From positions 1 to 32,357 of the forward strand of contig CAZESH010000011.1 in assembly GCA_964514665.1 (NCBI GenBank): 32,357 bases of DNA. The letters are read 5' to 3'. Shown here piece after piece: positions 5,301-11,673 of the stretch. Source of the DNA: CAZESH01 sp964514665 (lineage in GTDB: Bacteria > Bacillota > Bacilli > Paenibacillales > KCTC-25726). Positions within the stretch are counted from its first letter, which is position 1. Each line of letters starts with the position of its first letter. Both the position numbers and the translations under genes were made by a program. The notes beneath the pieces are model-generated. The model was not told the origin of the DNA. It did not search any database and worked only from the letters and a program-made list of their open reading frames with translations.

Positions 5301-7310
5301 TTACTTGCGTTCCTTCCATTGCTGTACAATTTGATTAATTGTCCCAAATGTCTTCTCAAATTTATCAATAGTTTCCTGAGGTAAATCTGACAGCTTCTTT
5401 TTACCTAAATCATTCATTATCTTCTTAGCAACCCTTCCTTTGTTAAAATGCGTCATCCCCTCTGCTAGTAATGCATCAGCCACTCTATCTACAATAGTTC
5501 TTTTCACTCCCGTATTTAATGTTATCGTCTTTTCTTTCCCAAGTTCATGTTGGTATGCTGCATTAACATGTTGCAAATAATATTCCTCTGAGAAAAGATC
5601 TTCTAAAACACAAGGATAATCTATACCAATTATTTCACCCAGCATAAAGACGTACTTACTTTCAATTAACCATTGGTATACTAATTGCTCGTAAGCACTT
5701 TTACCTTCGTTATCAGAATCAAGAAGCACGGCAACATTTAATTCTTGGCCCCGAAATATGGTGCCAATGTATGCCACTTTACTTGCCCCGCCAGCTGGGG
5801 TTATAATCAATTGTTCGTCAAGCCCTTCTCTACCTGATTCTTGAAACAAGGATGACATTGTAGTAAGAAACCAAAAGTCAGTAACCCCTTCAACAATAAG
5901 ATTATATTGTCCGACAAATAGTGATTGACTCCATGACAAACCAAGTGCAGCTTGCAAGGTGAATCTCGCATCTTTCTCAGCTATAACCCAATCTTTATGT
6001 ACTTTTGAGCCTTCGTTCTCCTTTTCTTCTGCAACATAAATATTATCAAGTCGCGTAAAATCGATCATAAAAGGTAAATGAGTTGTATAAATCAACTGAT
6101 TGTTTTTCGAATACGCTCTAAATCTTGCAAGTAAATCTTTTTGTGCAGCTGCATGTAGGTGTAGACCGGGCTCATCAAGTAATATAATCGCATTTTTAAA
6201 CTGGCCGTTTGTTTCATACATAAAAGTCATGTCAAAAGAAAAGAACCATTGAAACCCTTTCGATCTGTCTTCTAAAGGAACCAGAGCTTTAGCTTCGGCA
6301 TCTTTTACAAAAGTTACAAAGTGTTGCCCGTCAGCTTGAAACATCACCTCATATTTCTTTTGGCTCCAAGTATCAGCAATTTCATTAGTCAAAGTTTGAC
6401 TAGCGTCATGCATGTCGAGCATACGTTGCTCTTTATCCTCTTGAGTTCCTTTCTTAACCTCTTCATCTAAACTCAGTCCAGACATTTCCATGATCATAAT
6501 TATTGTTTTATCTGCTTCGGTTAATTGGTTACTATCTTTTCTTTGCTTAACTTGATTCAATAATGCTGATCCTTGAAAGGTCTTATAATCATCCATGTAG
6601 ATAAACACAGGTAGCCATTCATGTACCATGTCAACAGATTGTCTAAGAGGAGTGTGAATTCCAAGTTCTTGTATAGCTTTATCTACATTTTGTGTCAAAA
6701 AATTTACTGCATCTTGATCCTGAGGATTTTGATTCACAAATTGACTTAATACAGATTTAAAACTATTGGCATTATTTAGAGCATAAATGCTTCCACCATT
6801 TTTTCTTACCTGTTCAACAAAATTTGTTAAATGATTGTTATATCTCTCTTTAAATTGTGGCGAAGAATTTTCAGGTGCAGTCCCAAAGTTCTCATCAATC
6901 ACACTTACCACCCATTTAAGGCTATGTTCCTGTTCAGGATTGCGGGGAAAAAAATCATAAGTAAAAGATCCCTTGTAGTTCTTTTTAATCTCTACACTAG
7001 TAATATCTTTTGCAGATTCATGAATTTCCGCTAATTTATTCTTCTCGTGCTCATTAAATTCAAAAATAGCTGTAACTACATTTTTTTCATCAGATATTTC
7101 TTTACGACGACCCTTAGGCCACTCTTTGCTGATATTATATGTTTCTTTTTTAAAAGGATTAAATTTCCATAAAGCTTTTAGTAAAGAGGTTTTCCCTGAC
7201 TCATTTTTTCCAACAATTACTGCAGTATCATCAATTTCAATCCAACCGGAATCTTGAATACTTCGAAAATTTTCTATCCGAAACTTAATTAGCTTCAATT
7301 TTTTCACCAC
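5301..7310 (-). CDS. OLD-family ATPase with TOPRIM nuclease domain
   Basis: This 669-residue protein is probably a nucleotide-regulated DNA endonuclease used in phage defence. IKFRIENFRSIQ opens the ABC-type fold, and Walker A is GKNESGKT (34-41). The signature/Walker B region is AIILLDEPGLHLHAAAQ (about 373-389), followed by the H-loop area YTTHLPFMID. The C-terminal TOPRIM domain has LIVEGVTDFWFL (about 468, conserved Glu) and LLDSDNEG (about 525, the DxD pair). The start is a GTG at 7310; a second GTG follows directly. No UvrD-like helicase gene is adjacent, so it is not a canonical Gabija pair. It converges on the retron RT gene but reads from the other strand, so it looks like an independent stand-alone defence gene. 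Retrons with OLD-like effectors exist, but this one has its own NDT effector. Confidence 0.85.
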   Translation of the reverse strand: MVKKLKLIKFRIENFRSIQDSGWIEIDDTAVIVGKNESGKTSLLKALWKFNPFKKETYNISKEWPKGRRKEISDEKNVVTAIFEFNEHEKNKLAEIHESAKDITSVEIKKNYKGSFTYDFFPRNPEQEHSLKWVVSVIDENFGTAPENSSPQFKERYNNHLTNFVEQVRKNGGSIYALNNANSFKSVLSQFVNQNPQDQDAVNFLTQNVDKAIQELGIHTPLRQSVDMVHEWLPVFIYMDDYKTFQGSALLNQVKQRKDSNQLTEADKTIIMIMEMSGLSLDEEVKKGTQEDKEQRMLDMHDASQTLTNEIADTWSQKKYEVMFQADGQHFVTFVKDAEAKALVPLEDRSKGFQWFFSFDMTFMYETNGQFKNAIILLDEPGLHLHAAAQKDLLARFRAYSKNNQLIYTTHLPFMIDFTRLDNIYVAEEKENEGSKVHKDWVIAEKDARFTLQAALGLSWSQSLFVGQYNLIVEGVTDFWFLTTMSSLFQESGREGLDEQLIITPAGGASKVAYIGTIFRGQELNVAVLLDSDNEGKSAYEQLVYQWLIESKYVFMLGEIIGIDYPCVLEDLFSEEYYLQHVNAAYQHELGKEKTITLNTGVKRTIVDRVADALLAEGMTHFNKGRVAKKIMNDLGKKKLSDLPQETIDKFEKTFGTINQIVQQWKERK

Positions 7311-7730
7311 CGCTTCTATTTTTATACATAATTCGGTACAATTAGAGGATTTCCTTTAAGTCATCTTCATAAATATATCCATTGACCACTTCTATCCACC
7401 AAAGATACCTAAGCGTCTTTTCACATTTGGTGCAGGCTTCTGGAGTATCGAAAATCTTGATGAAATTTTCACAAATGTTCCTTCGTCGAAGCAGAACTCT
7501 ATGGTAGATTTCAATGCCTTGCTCGTACGCTGTGCTTCCTGTGCGCGGATGAACCCTGGGTTCGACCCTCATGCAACTCATACATAGCAAAAGACACCCT
7601 ACGGGTGCCCAGACTGTCGAGAAACCTCGGCAGTCTTCTTTATTGTGCAATATATTCACCACGACAACGCGTTAATGTAATATAATATGACTACAATAAT
7701 ATGACTACACATAAAAACGATGGTGTTTTC
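7311..7730. other. Gap with repeat copy, hairpins and possible gene fossil
   Basis: The stretch contains one copy of a roughly 120-bp repeat (7436-7556). A terminator-like hairpin at 7585-7601 (GGCACCC/GGGTGTC on the minus strand, then TTTT) and a second strong hairpin at 7607-7632 (AGACTG-CGAG stem) follow. A minus-strand frame at 7342-7662 crosses both hairpins and the repeat and is unlikely to be one gene. Its last 30 residues (CTKCEKTLRYLWWIEVV in part) could be a gene fossil that I do not recognise. Confidence 0.4.
7436..7556 (-). repeat. Repeat copy A, about 120 bp
   Basis: This copy matches 10233-10354 along its length with moderate divergence. On the minus strand both keep a frame containing AYE(Q/H)GIEIY, with several changes at third codon positions. 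Both can also pair GAAGC with GCTTC across about 45 nt. Function unknown. Confidence 0.6.
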
Positions 7731-8262
7731 ATGCTGCGCTCTAACCGCGATAAGCAACAAGCATACGAATTCGTTTCTCTGGAGGATTTGGTCCCGCAAG
7801 ATCACCTGCTCCGAAAAATTGACAAGTACATTGACTTCTTTCATTCATGAAAAAGTGAAGCCTCTATACTGCGAAGATGACGGTCGTCCAGCGATCGACC
7901 CTACTTTCTGTTCAAGATGATTTTCCGGTTATTTTCACGGGATCCGTTCCGAGTGCGGATTGGAGCAAGAAATTCAAACCAACGTTGCCTACCGATGGTT
8001 TCTTGGGCTTGGATTAACGGATAAAGTACCGGATCACACCACGATTAGCTGGAATCGCCGTACCCGTTTTAAAGATACTCCCGTCTTTCAAGACATCTTT
8101 GATGAGATTGTCCTCCAAGCGCTTCAGCATAAGATGGTCGGCGGTCGTGTGCTCATGAGCGATTCGACTCGCATTAAGGCGAACACAAATAAGCACAAAA
8201 ACCCGACAAATGGTGCTTCAAAATACGAAAGACTACATAGATGAACTCAATGCGGCCGTTTT
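7731..8262 (+). pseudogene. Broken IS1182-type transposase
   Basis: The DNA from the ATG at 7731 reads MLRSNRDKQQAYEFVSLEDL then VPQDHLLRKIDKYIDF. This is the N-terminus of IS1182-family DDE transposases. A deletion of about 2 bp near 7833 shifts the frame to FIHEKVKPLYCEDDGRPAID, a further shift follows near 7908, and the frame resumes as LEQEIQTNVAYRWFLGLGLT and then KVPDHTTISWNRRTRFKD. It continues to VLMSDSTRIKANTNKHK near 8203 and, after another disruption, YIDELNAAV near 8262. The sequence then changes abruptly, so the C-terminal half, including the last catalytic Glu, is missing. It is inactive. Confidence 0.85.
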
Positions 8263-8297
8263 AACTTATGTATTAAAAAGGAGATCAGATAAGTATT

Positions 8298-8330
8298 AAA
8301 ACCTCCACAACTAAGTTAGGAGGTTTTTTA
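8298..8330 (-). terminator. Bidirectional-looking terminator after the TIGR04255 operon
   Basis: AAAACCTCC (8298-8306) pairs with GGAGGTTTT (8319-8327), flanked by T runs on both strands (six T on the plus side). It lies 14 bp beyond the last gene of the minus-strand operon, which it most likely ends. Confidence 0.65.
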
Positions 8331-8343
8331 AATGAACAATTCT

Positions 8344-8940
8344 TCAGGCGGTTTCCACCCGTGCTATCTGAACATCGGTATCTTCTGGACGTAAAAAATA
8401 TACTGTTAACTTGCAAAGTAACAGGTAGTACCCAAAATCATTCAAAGATGCAATTTTCCTGTAAGCATCCGAGCTGACTATTGGTTCTCTTGGGAATGAC
8501 CTCATTAGACTAAGATCAATTACATATTCAGAGAAATGAGTATCAGGAAAATACATGAGATTATAAGTAAGGTTAGTAGAGAAATTATCTTGTAGTTGTT
8601 TGTACATTTCATATTTTGGTAGTAATGGAGCAAATATGATGTAGTCTTCTCGTTCCGCATCACAAGTATTTGAGAGTAAAATCCCCGGCAGCTCCCTGAA
8701 GCTCTCTTCTCCTGTTTCTGGGTCCAAAAGAACAAAAGGAAGATTATCAATAATATCACCTTGAGCCAAGTAATCCCCTAAAGAACCCGTTGTAAAGAAA
8801 TCATAAAGTGGTCTCTTCACATCATCATCTTGGCATCGTTTTCTTTCAAATTGTTTAATTGCGACACTTACTTGTGAAGCGATGTAGGGATCTATACTGG
8901 GAAAAAGTTTTTGCACAAAAGTGATAAATTCTTGCATCAT
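8344..8940 (-). CDS. Hypothetical protein, third gene of TIGR04255 module
   Basis: This 198-residue protein belongs to no family I can name with confidence. The most distinctive segment is LPGILLSNTCDAEREDYIIF followed by APLLP (about residues 90-113): a strand ending in an Asn-Thr-Cys-Asp-Ala-Glu cluster that could be a catalytic or metal-binding site. It is preceded by GDIIDNLPFVLLDPETGEE. No signal peptide or membrane segment is apparent. Its ATG overlaps the stop of the 99-residue gene by four bases (ATGA), so translation is coupled. It is probably one component of a three-protein system of unknown function; given the surroundings, defence is an inference. Confidence 0.7.
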   Translation of the reverse strand: MMQEFITFVQKLFPSIDPYIASQVSVAIKQFERKRCQDDDVKRPLYDFFTTGSLGDYLAQGDIIDNLPFVLLDPETGEESFRELPGILLSNTCDAEREDYIIFAPLLPKYEMYKQLQDNFSTNLTYNLMYFPDTHFSEYVIDLSLMRSFPREPIVSSDAYRKIASLNDFGYYLLLCKLTVYFLRPEDTDVQIARVETA

Positions 8941-9236
8941 TTTTTAAAAAAATTCCTTCCAGTAGGTTTAAAAACTTTTCTTAATCCTGCTCTATGGATT
9001 GCCTTTTCTTCAGGGGTAAAGTACCTAATTCCAGGAAAAAGGTCATACGCTTGTTGTACCCATACCTTTTTATTTGTTTGCCTTGATATTGTTATCGGTG
9101 AATAATAATGCTGATAAATATCTTTATACTGTAAATTTACCATCTCAGCTAGATTATCAGAAATTGAATACTTCTGTTCTACTGCTGTTGGAAGAAGAGA
9201 AAGAGCGTCAACAACTTCGTTTGCAACTAACACCAT
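8937..9236 (-). CDS. Hypothetical 99-residue protein, second gene of TIGR04255 module
   Basis: A small protein I do not recognise. The N-terminal half (NEVVDALSLLPTAVEQKYSI) is mildly hydrophobic and helical. The C-terminal half is basic (RYFTPEEKAIHRAGLRKVFK) and could bind nucleic acid. There is no clear toxin or antitoxin motif. Its start overlaps the stop of the TIGR04255-type gene by one base (TAATG), and its stop overlaps the next start by four bases. Such close packing argues that the three products are made together in fixed amounts. A small middle partner could be an adaptor or regulatory subunit; this is inference. Confidence 0.65.
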   Translation of the reverse strand: MVLVANEVVDALSLLPTAVEQKYSISDNLAEMVNLQYKDIYQHYYSPITISRQTNKKVWVQQAYDLFPGIRYFTPEEKAIHRAGLRKVFKPTGRNFFKK

Positions 9237-9979
9237 TATCTAAACAACTCCTTTCCTCTATCTGTAAAGCTGTTAAAGAATATGGTATTTTTAAAATCCC
9301 TCATGTCATTAACATGTCGCCAAAAGTCTTCATGTGCATCTAAGTTTAAATGATCTCTGACAACATCAATATCAAATATTAAAGGTATAACATTAAGTTC
9401 CTTGTTTTTTTGGTCTATAGTCTCTGTAATGATCGCCATCGCATTAATATCAGGATTTGTGACAACCATTCTCAGGAAAAATCCCGCAAGCGGAAACTTC
9501 AACTCCGGTGATATTTCTGGGCCAGTAAGAATGTATTCTTTAAGATCGACCTGAATGGAAGGAATCACAATCCGATTAATATACCGTAATCCGATTCTTG
9601 TAACTTTCTTAGGCTTTGCAACTTCTAAAAAATGATTCCAATGATCTCGAGCTTCCTCAATAAACTCGCCCCAATGGGTATATGGTTTTAACTTATTGAA
9701 TGTAAATCCTTGCAGAGTTACTTGTATCATTTTATCTTCTTCCGAAGATTTGAACATAAAACCATTTATTCCGCCCATGGAATTGAATAAACTGGCTTTT
9801 CCATCTTTAATTTCCATGCCACCTTGCCAAGTGTTGAGTTCGGTTTTGTACGGGAAAGAATCAATAATCTTTTGTTGAAACCCTTCTAAGATTGAAATAT
9901 CGATGTCACTAGGCAGTTCCACTTGGATATCAAGAAGCGCCTCAGTTATAGGAGCGTTAACAAAAATTTCTCTTTCCAT
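9236..9979 (-). CDS. TIGR04255-family protein
   Basis: This 247-residue protein matches the family TIGR04255 in length and pattern. It opens EIFVNAPITEALLDIQVELP, the usual 'apl.Eal.di.v' start. A mid-protein stretch GFTFNKLKPYTHWGEFIEEA is followed by RIGLRYINRIVIP (about 125-137), the family's most conserved block ('RiglRYiNri'). The family is sporadically distributed and of unknown function, and in my experience is often next to accessory or defence genes. It heads a three-gene operon. The start ATG at 9979 has only a distant AGAGGA upstream, so initiation may be weak or the start slightly different. A palindrome at 10000-10018 lies at the probable transcription start. Confidence 0.8.
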   Translation of the reverse strand: MEREIFVNAPITEALLDIQVELPSDIDISILEGFQQKIIDSFPYKTELNTWQGGMEIKDGKASLFNSMGGINGFMFKSSEEDKMIQVTLQGFTFNKLKPYTHWGEFIEEARDHWNHFLEVAKPKKVTRIGLRYINRIVIPSIQVDLKEYILTGPEISPELKFPLAGFFLRMVVTNPDINAMAIITETIDQKNKELNVIPLIFDIDVVRDHLNLDAHEDFWRHVNDMRDFKNTIFFNSFTDRGKELFR

Positions 9980-9999
9980 AAAATAATCAAGTCCTCTTC

Positions 10000-10025
10000 A
10001 TTCCAAGTGATTTGGAATCATTGTA
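10000..10025 (-). promoter_or_regulatory. Promoter and palindrome of the TIGR04255 operon
   Basis: On the minus strand an extended -10 TGATACAAT (reverse of 10020-10028) is followed by the palindrome ATTCCAA-ATCAC-TTGGAAT (10000-10018), placed where transcription would begin. It is either an operator or a 5' hairpin in the message. No obvious -35 matches the consensus. Confidence 0.4.
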
Positions 10026-10232
10026 TCATATCTAAAAATATTTTACGAACCTATTTTTCTCCTTCATCCTTTCTTAAAGTTCCTATTACAGAACTGAAGG
10101 TATTTATTATGTACAAAAATTATCAGTACTAAACCTCTTACAAGTTGCCCATTTCCTGTGACCCAACAGCTATTTATTTCTTGGTCTTACCCTTCGTTTT
10201 AAGATAGTTCCGGTATCCTTGATTGAAGTGGA

Positions 10233-10354
10233 AGCTCCGGGAGTATCGACAATCCTGATTAAACTTTCACAGATGGCCACTCACCGAAGCAGATCGCTAA
10301 GGTAGATTTCGATCCCGTGCTCGTACGCTTCGCTTCCTGCGCGCGGACTGAACC
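10233..10354 (-). repeat. Repeat copy B, about 120 bp
   Basis: Second copy of the element at 7436-7556. It lies just beyond the tmRNA terminator in the direction of tmRNA transcription. On the minus strand it contains the frame SEAYEHGIEIYLSDLLR. It may have been part of the element end that integrated at ssrA. Confidence 0.6.
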
Positions 10355-10394
10355 CCTTCCGGGGGAATTCGCCTCCCCTTTGTGCCTCCAAAGA

Positions 10395-10421
10395 AAAAAG
10401 CACCTGCAATAGGTGCTTTTT
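10395..10421 (-). terminator. Terminator of ssrA
   Basis: An 11-bp stem AAAAAGCACCT/AGGTGCTTTTT with a 5-nt loop ends 11 bases beyond the mature 3' end of tmRNA. Confidence 0.85.
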
Positions 10422-10431
10422 CAAAATCCTA

Positions 10432-10792
10432 TGGAGGCGAGGGGAGTCGAACCCCTGTCCGAAAACATCGCCACACAAGCTTCTACGAGTGTAGTCACGG
10501 TTTTGATGTCACCTGAGCGGACGCCCCGTAACCGGCTGCTGCTCAGGTCAGCCTGATTGTCTTCTTCAGCTCACCCCAGGCGGAGATGAGACAGCGTATC
10601 CCACTAAAGTTGAGCCCCTATCCCGGCACATGGGCGATGCAGGGTAGAAGCTAGCTAGCTGTTATTAGGCAGCTAAAGCTAAGTTAGATTGTTGTTTGCC
10701 AGTTATTATGGCTTTCGCGTTTATAAGCGTGCGCGACCCCGCTACCCGCAACTCATGTTCGAACTGTCCCCGTCGAATCCATAAACGCCCCC
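10432..10792 (-). tRNA. ssrA: Transfer-messenger RNA (tmRNA)
   Basis: A complete 361-nt tmRNA that rescues stalled ribosomes with SmpB. The 5' end GGGGGCG (at 10792) pairs with CGCCTCC near the 3' end (one G-U) to form the acceptor stem. GGTTCGA supplies the T-loop and the 5' side has GGATTCGACGGGGAC. The tag frame (10665-10700) starts at GGC and encodes GKQQSNLALAA before a TAA, so with the tRNA-borne Ala the tag is AGKQQSNLALAA. Pseudoknot stems are recognisable (CTCA/TGAG near 10572-10590). No CCA is encoded at the 3' end. smpB lies 251 bp upstream. It forms the edge of the accessory island, and its 3' half may have been supplied by that island (see the displaced fragment at 384-651). Confidence 0.95.
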
Positions 10793-10794
10793 GC

Positions 10795-10909
10795 ATGAGA
10801 AAACCTCTATCGAGGCATTTCAATGATGAGCGACCGCGTTTAGCGGAAGCTTTTATCGCCAATAAGAAAGTTCGTTTTCGATCACGAAAACTTATACTTT
10901 CTTATGTGG
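10795..10909 (+). repeat. Interspersed 115-bp repeat, copy 1
   Basis: This copy begins two bases from the mature 5' end of tmRNA and so lies in its precursor leader. It contains small hairpins CCTC-TATC-GAGG and CCGC-GTTTA-GCGG. At the far end is a compound hairpin: outer stem ATAAGAAAGT/ACTTTCTTAT and inner stem GTTTTCG/CGAAAAC. Related copies lie at 14531-14605 (partial) and 23135-23249 (full, same length). On the minus strand all three share a frame LAIKxxxxRGRSS. Confidence 0.8.
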
Positions 10910-10969
10910 TTAGAAAAAAGAAAGCGGTCCGATCGTCTGCATCACGGACACGAGCTTCTTTACTCTTCA

Positions 10970-10978
10970 ATTATAGCA
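10970..10978 (-). promoter_or_regulatory. Extended -10 promoter of ssrA
   Basis: On the minus strand TGCTATAAT is a perfect extended -10. The -35 region is weak. Transcription would begin near 10963, giving a leader of about 170 nt that carries the 115-bp repeat and must be removed (RNase P) to make the mature 5' end. Confidence 0.6.
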
Positions 10979-11043
10979 TATCCGCGCCGGATTTACCGAA
11001 CTTTCCGATGGAAAGTCAGGAGGCCGCTGGGTACGCTCGCTGT

Positions 11044-11526
11044 TTAACGGGCGACCTTCTGACGTTCCCGCAGCGCCCGCTGGATCGCGCGATCGGCGTC
11101 GCGCTTGGCGGAGGATTCGCGTTTGTCGTACTCCTTCTTGCCTTTGCCGAGACCGATCAGCAGCTTGGCATAGCCGTTGCGCACATAGATTTTCAGCGGC
11201 ACCAGCGTATAGCCTTCCTGCTTGGATTGCCCCAGCAGCTTGCTGATCTGGGCTTTCTTCAGCAGCAGCTTGCGGGCCCGCGTCGGATCGGCGGGATTGA
11301 AGCGGTTGCCCTGCTCGAACGGGCTAATATGCATATTGTGGATGAACGCTTCTCCGTTGCGGATGGTGGCAAAGCTGTCCGAGATGTTGGACTTGCCGGC
11401 GCGAACCGACTTGATTTCGGTGCCGGAGAGCACCAGACCCGCTTCATAAGTTTCCTCGATAAAATAATCGTGCGAAGCCTTCTTGTTCTGGGCCAGCACT
11501 TTTCCGTTTCCGTCTTTTTTCGGCAT
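11044..11526 (-). CDS. smpB: SsrA-binding protein SmpB
   Basis: This 160-residue partner of tmRNA binds its tRNA-like domain and carries it into the empty A site of stalled ribosomes. Family features in order: NKKASHDYFIEETYEAGLVL, SGTEIKSVRAGK (about 34-45, the most conserved stretch), FATIRNGEAFIHNMHISPF and HDY/EQGN-type basic surface residues, then RKLLL, LVPLKIYVRNGYAKL (GLGKGKKEYDKR follows). The basic tail RDADRAIQRALRERQK is the segment that enters the mRNA channel. The length is normal. The start ATG follows AAGGAG at a usual spacing. It lies between rnr (147 bp away) and ssrA, the standard Bacillales order. Confidence 0.97.
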   Translation of the reverse strand: MPKKDGNGKVLAQNKKASHDYFIEETYEAGLVLSGTEIKSVRAGKSNISDSFATIRNGEAFIHNMHISPFEQGNRFNPADPTRARKLLLKKAQISKLLGQSKQEGYTLVPLKIYVRNGYAKLLIGLGKGKKEYDKRESSAKRDADRAIQRALRERQKVAR

Positions 11527-11673
11527 GCAGCTGCAGCTCCTTTCCGCACGGCAACTTAACCCGGTGAAACGCGATCGGGCTAGGAATTCATTCTAACAAG
11601 ATCGGGTACCGAAATCAAGAACAATCCTTGACAAAATGCCCGCGGCATTCAGGAAAAATCAGGCTGCTGCTGT

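Larger units (their letters stand above)
9980..10431. other. Gap between TIGR04255 operon and tmRNA
   Basis: Here lie the probable promoter and palindrome of the TIGR04255 operon (10000-10025), repeat copy B (10233-10354) and the tmRNA terminator (10395-10421). A short minus-strand frame near 10150-10200 ends GYRNYLKTKGKTKK-stop and could be the tail of a lost gene. No complete gene is visible. An integrase would be expected at this end of an ssrA island but is not seen. Confidence 0.5.

Noticed and set aside
5301..7310. Gabija system
   Set aside because: The nuclease half resembles GajA in layout, but no GajB-type helicase lies next to it.
7342..7662. A 106-codon minus-strand frame before the OLD gene
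   Set aside because: It spans two hairpins and the 120-bp repeat. Only its tail looks protein-like, so it is treated as a possible fossil rather than a gene.
10281..10478. A 65-codon minus-strand frame
   Set aside because: It starts in the tmRNA 3' end and crosses its terminator; it is repeat and RNA-gene sequence, not a gene.
10696..11559. A 287-codon plus-strand open frame
   Set aside because: It runs antisense through the tmRNA 5' end, the repeat and smpB, so it cannot be one real gene.
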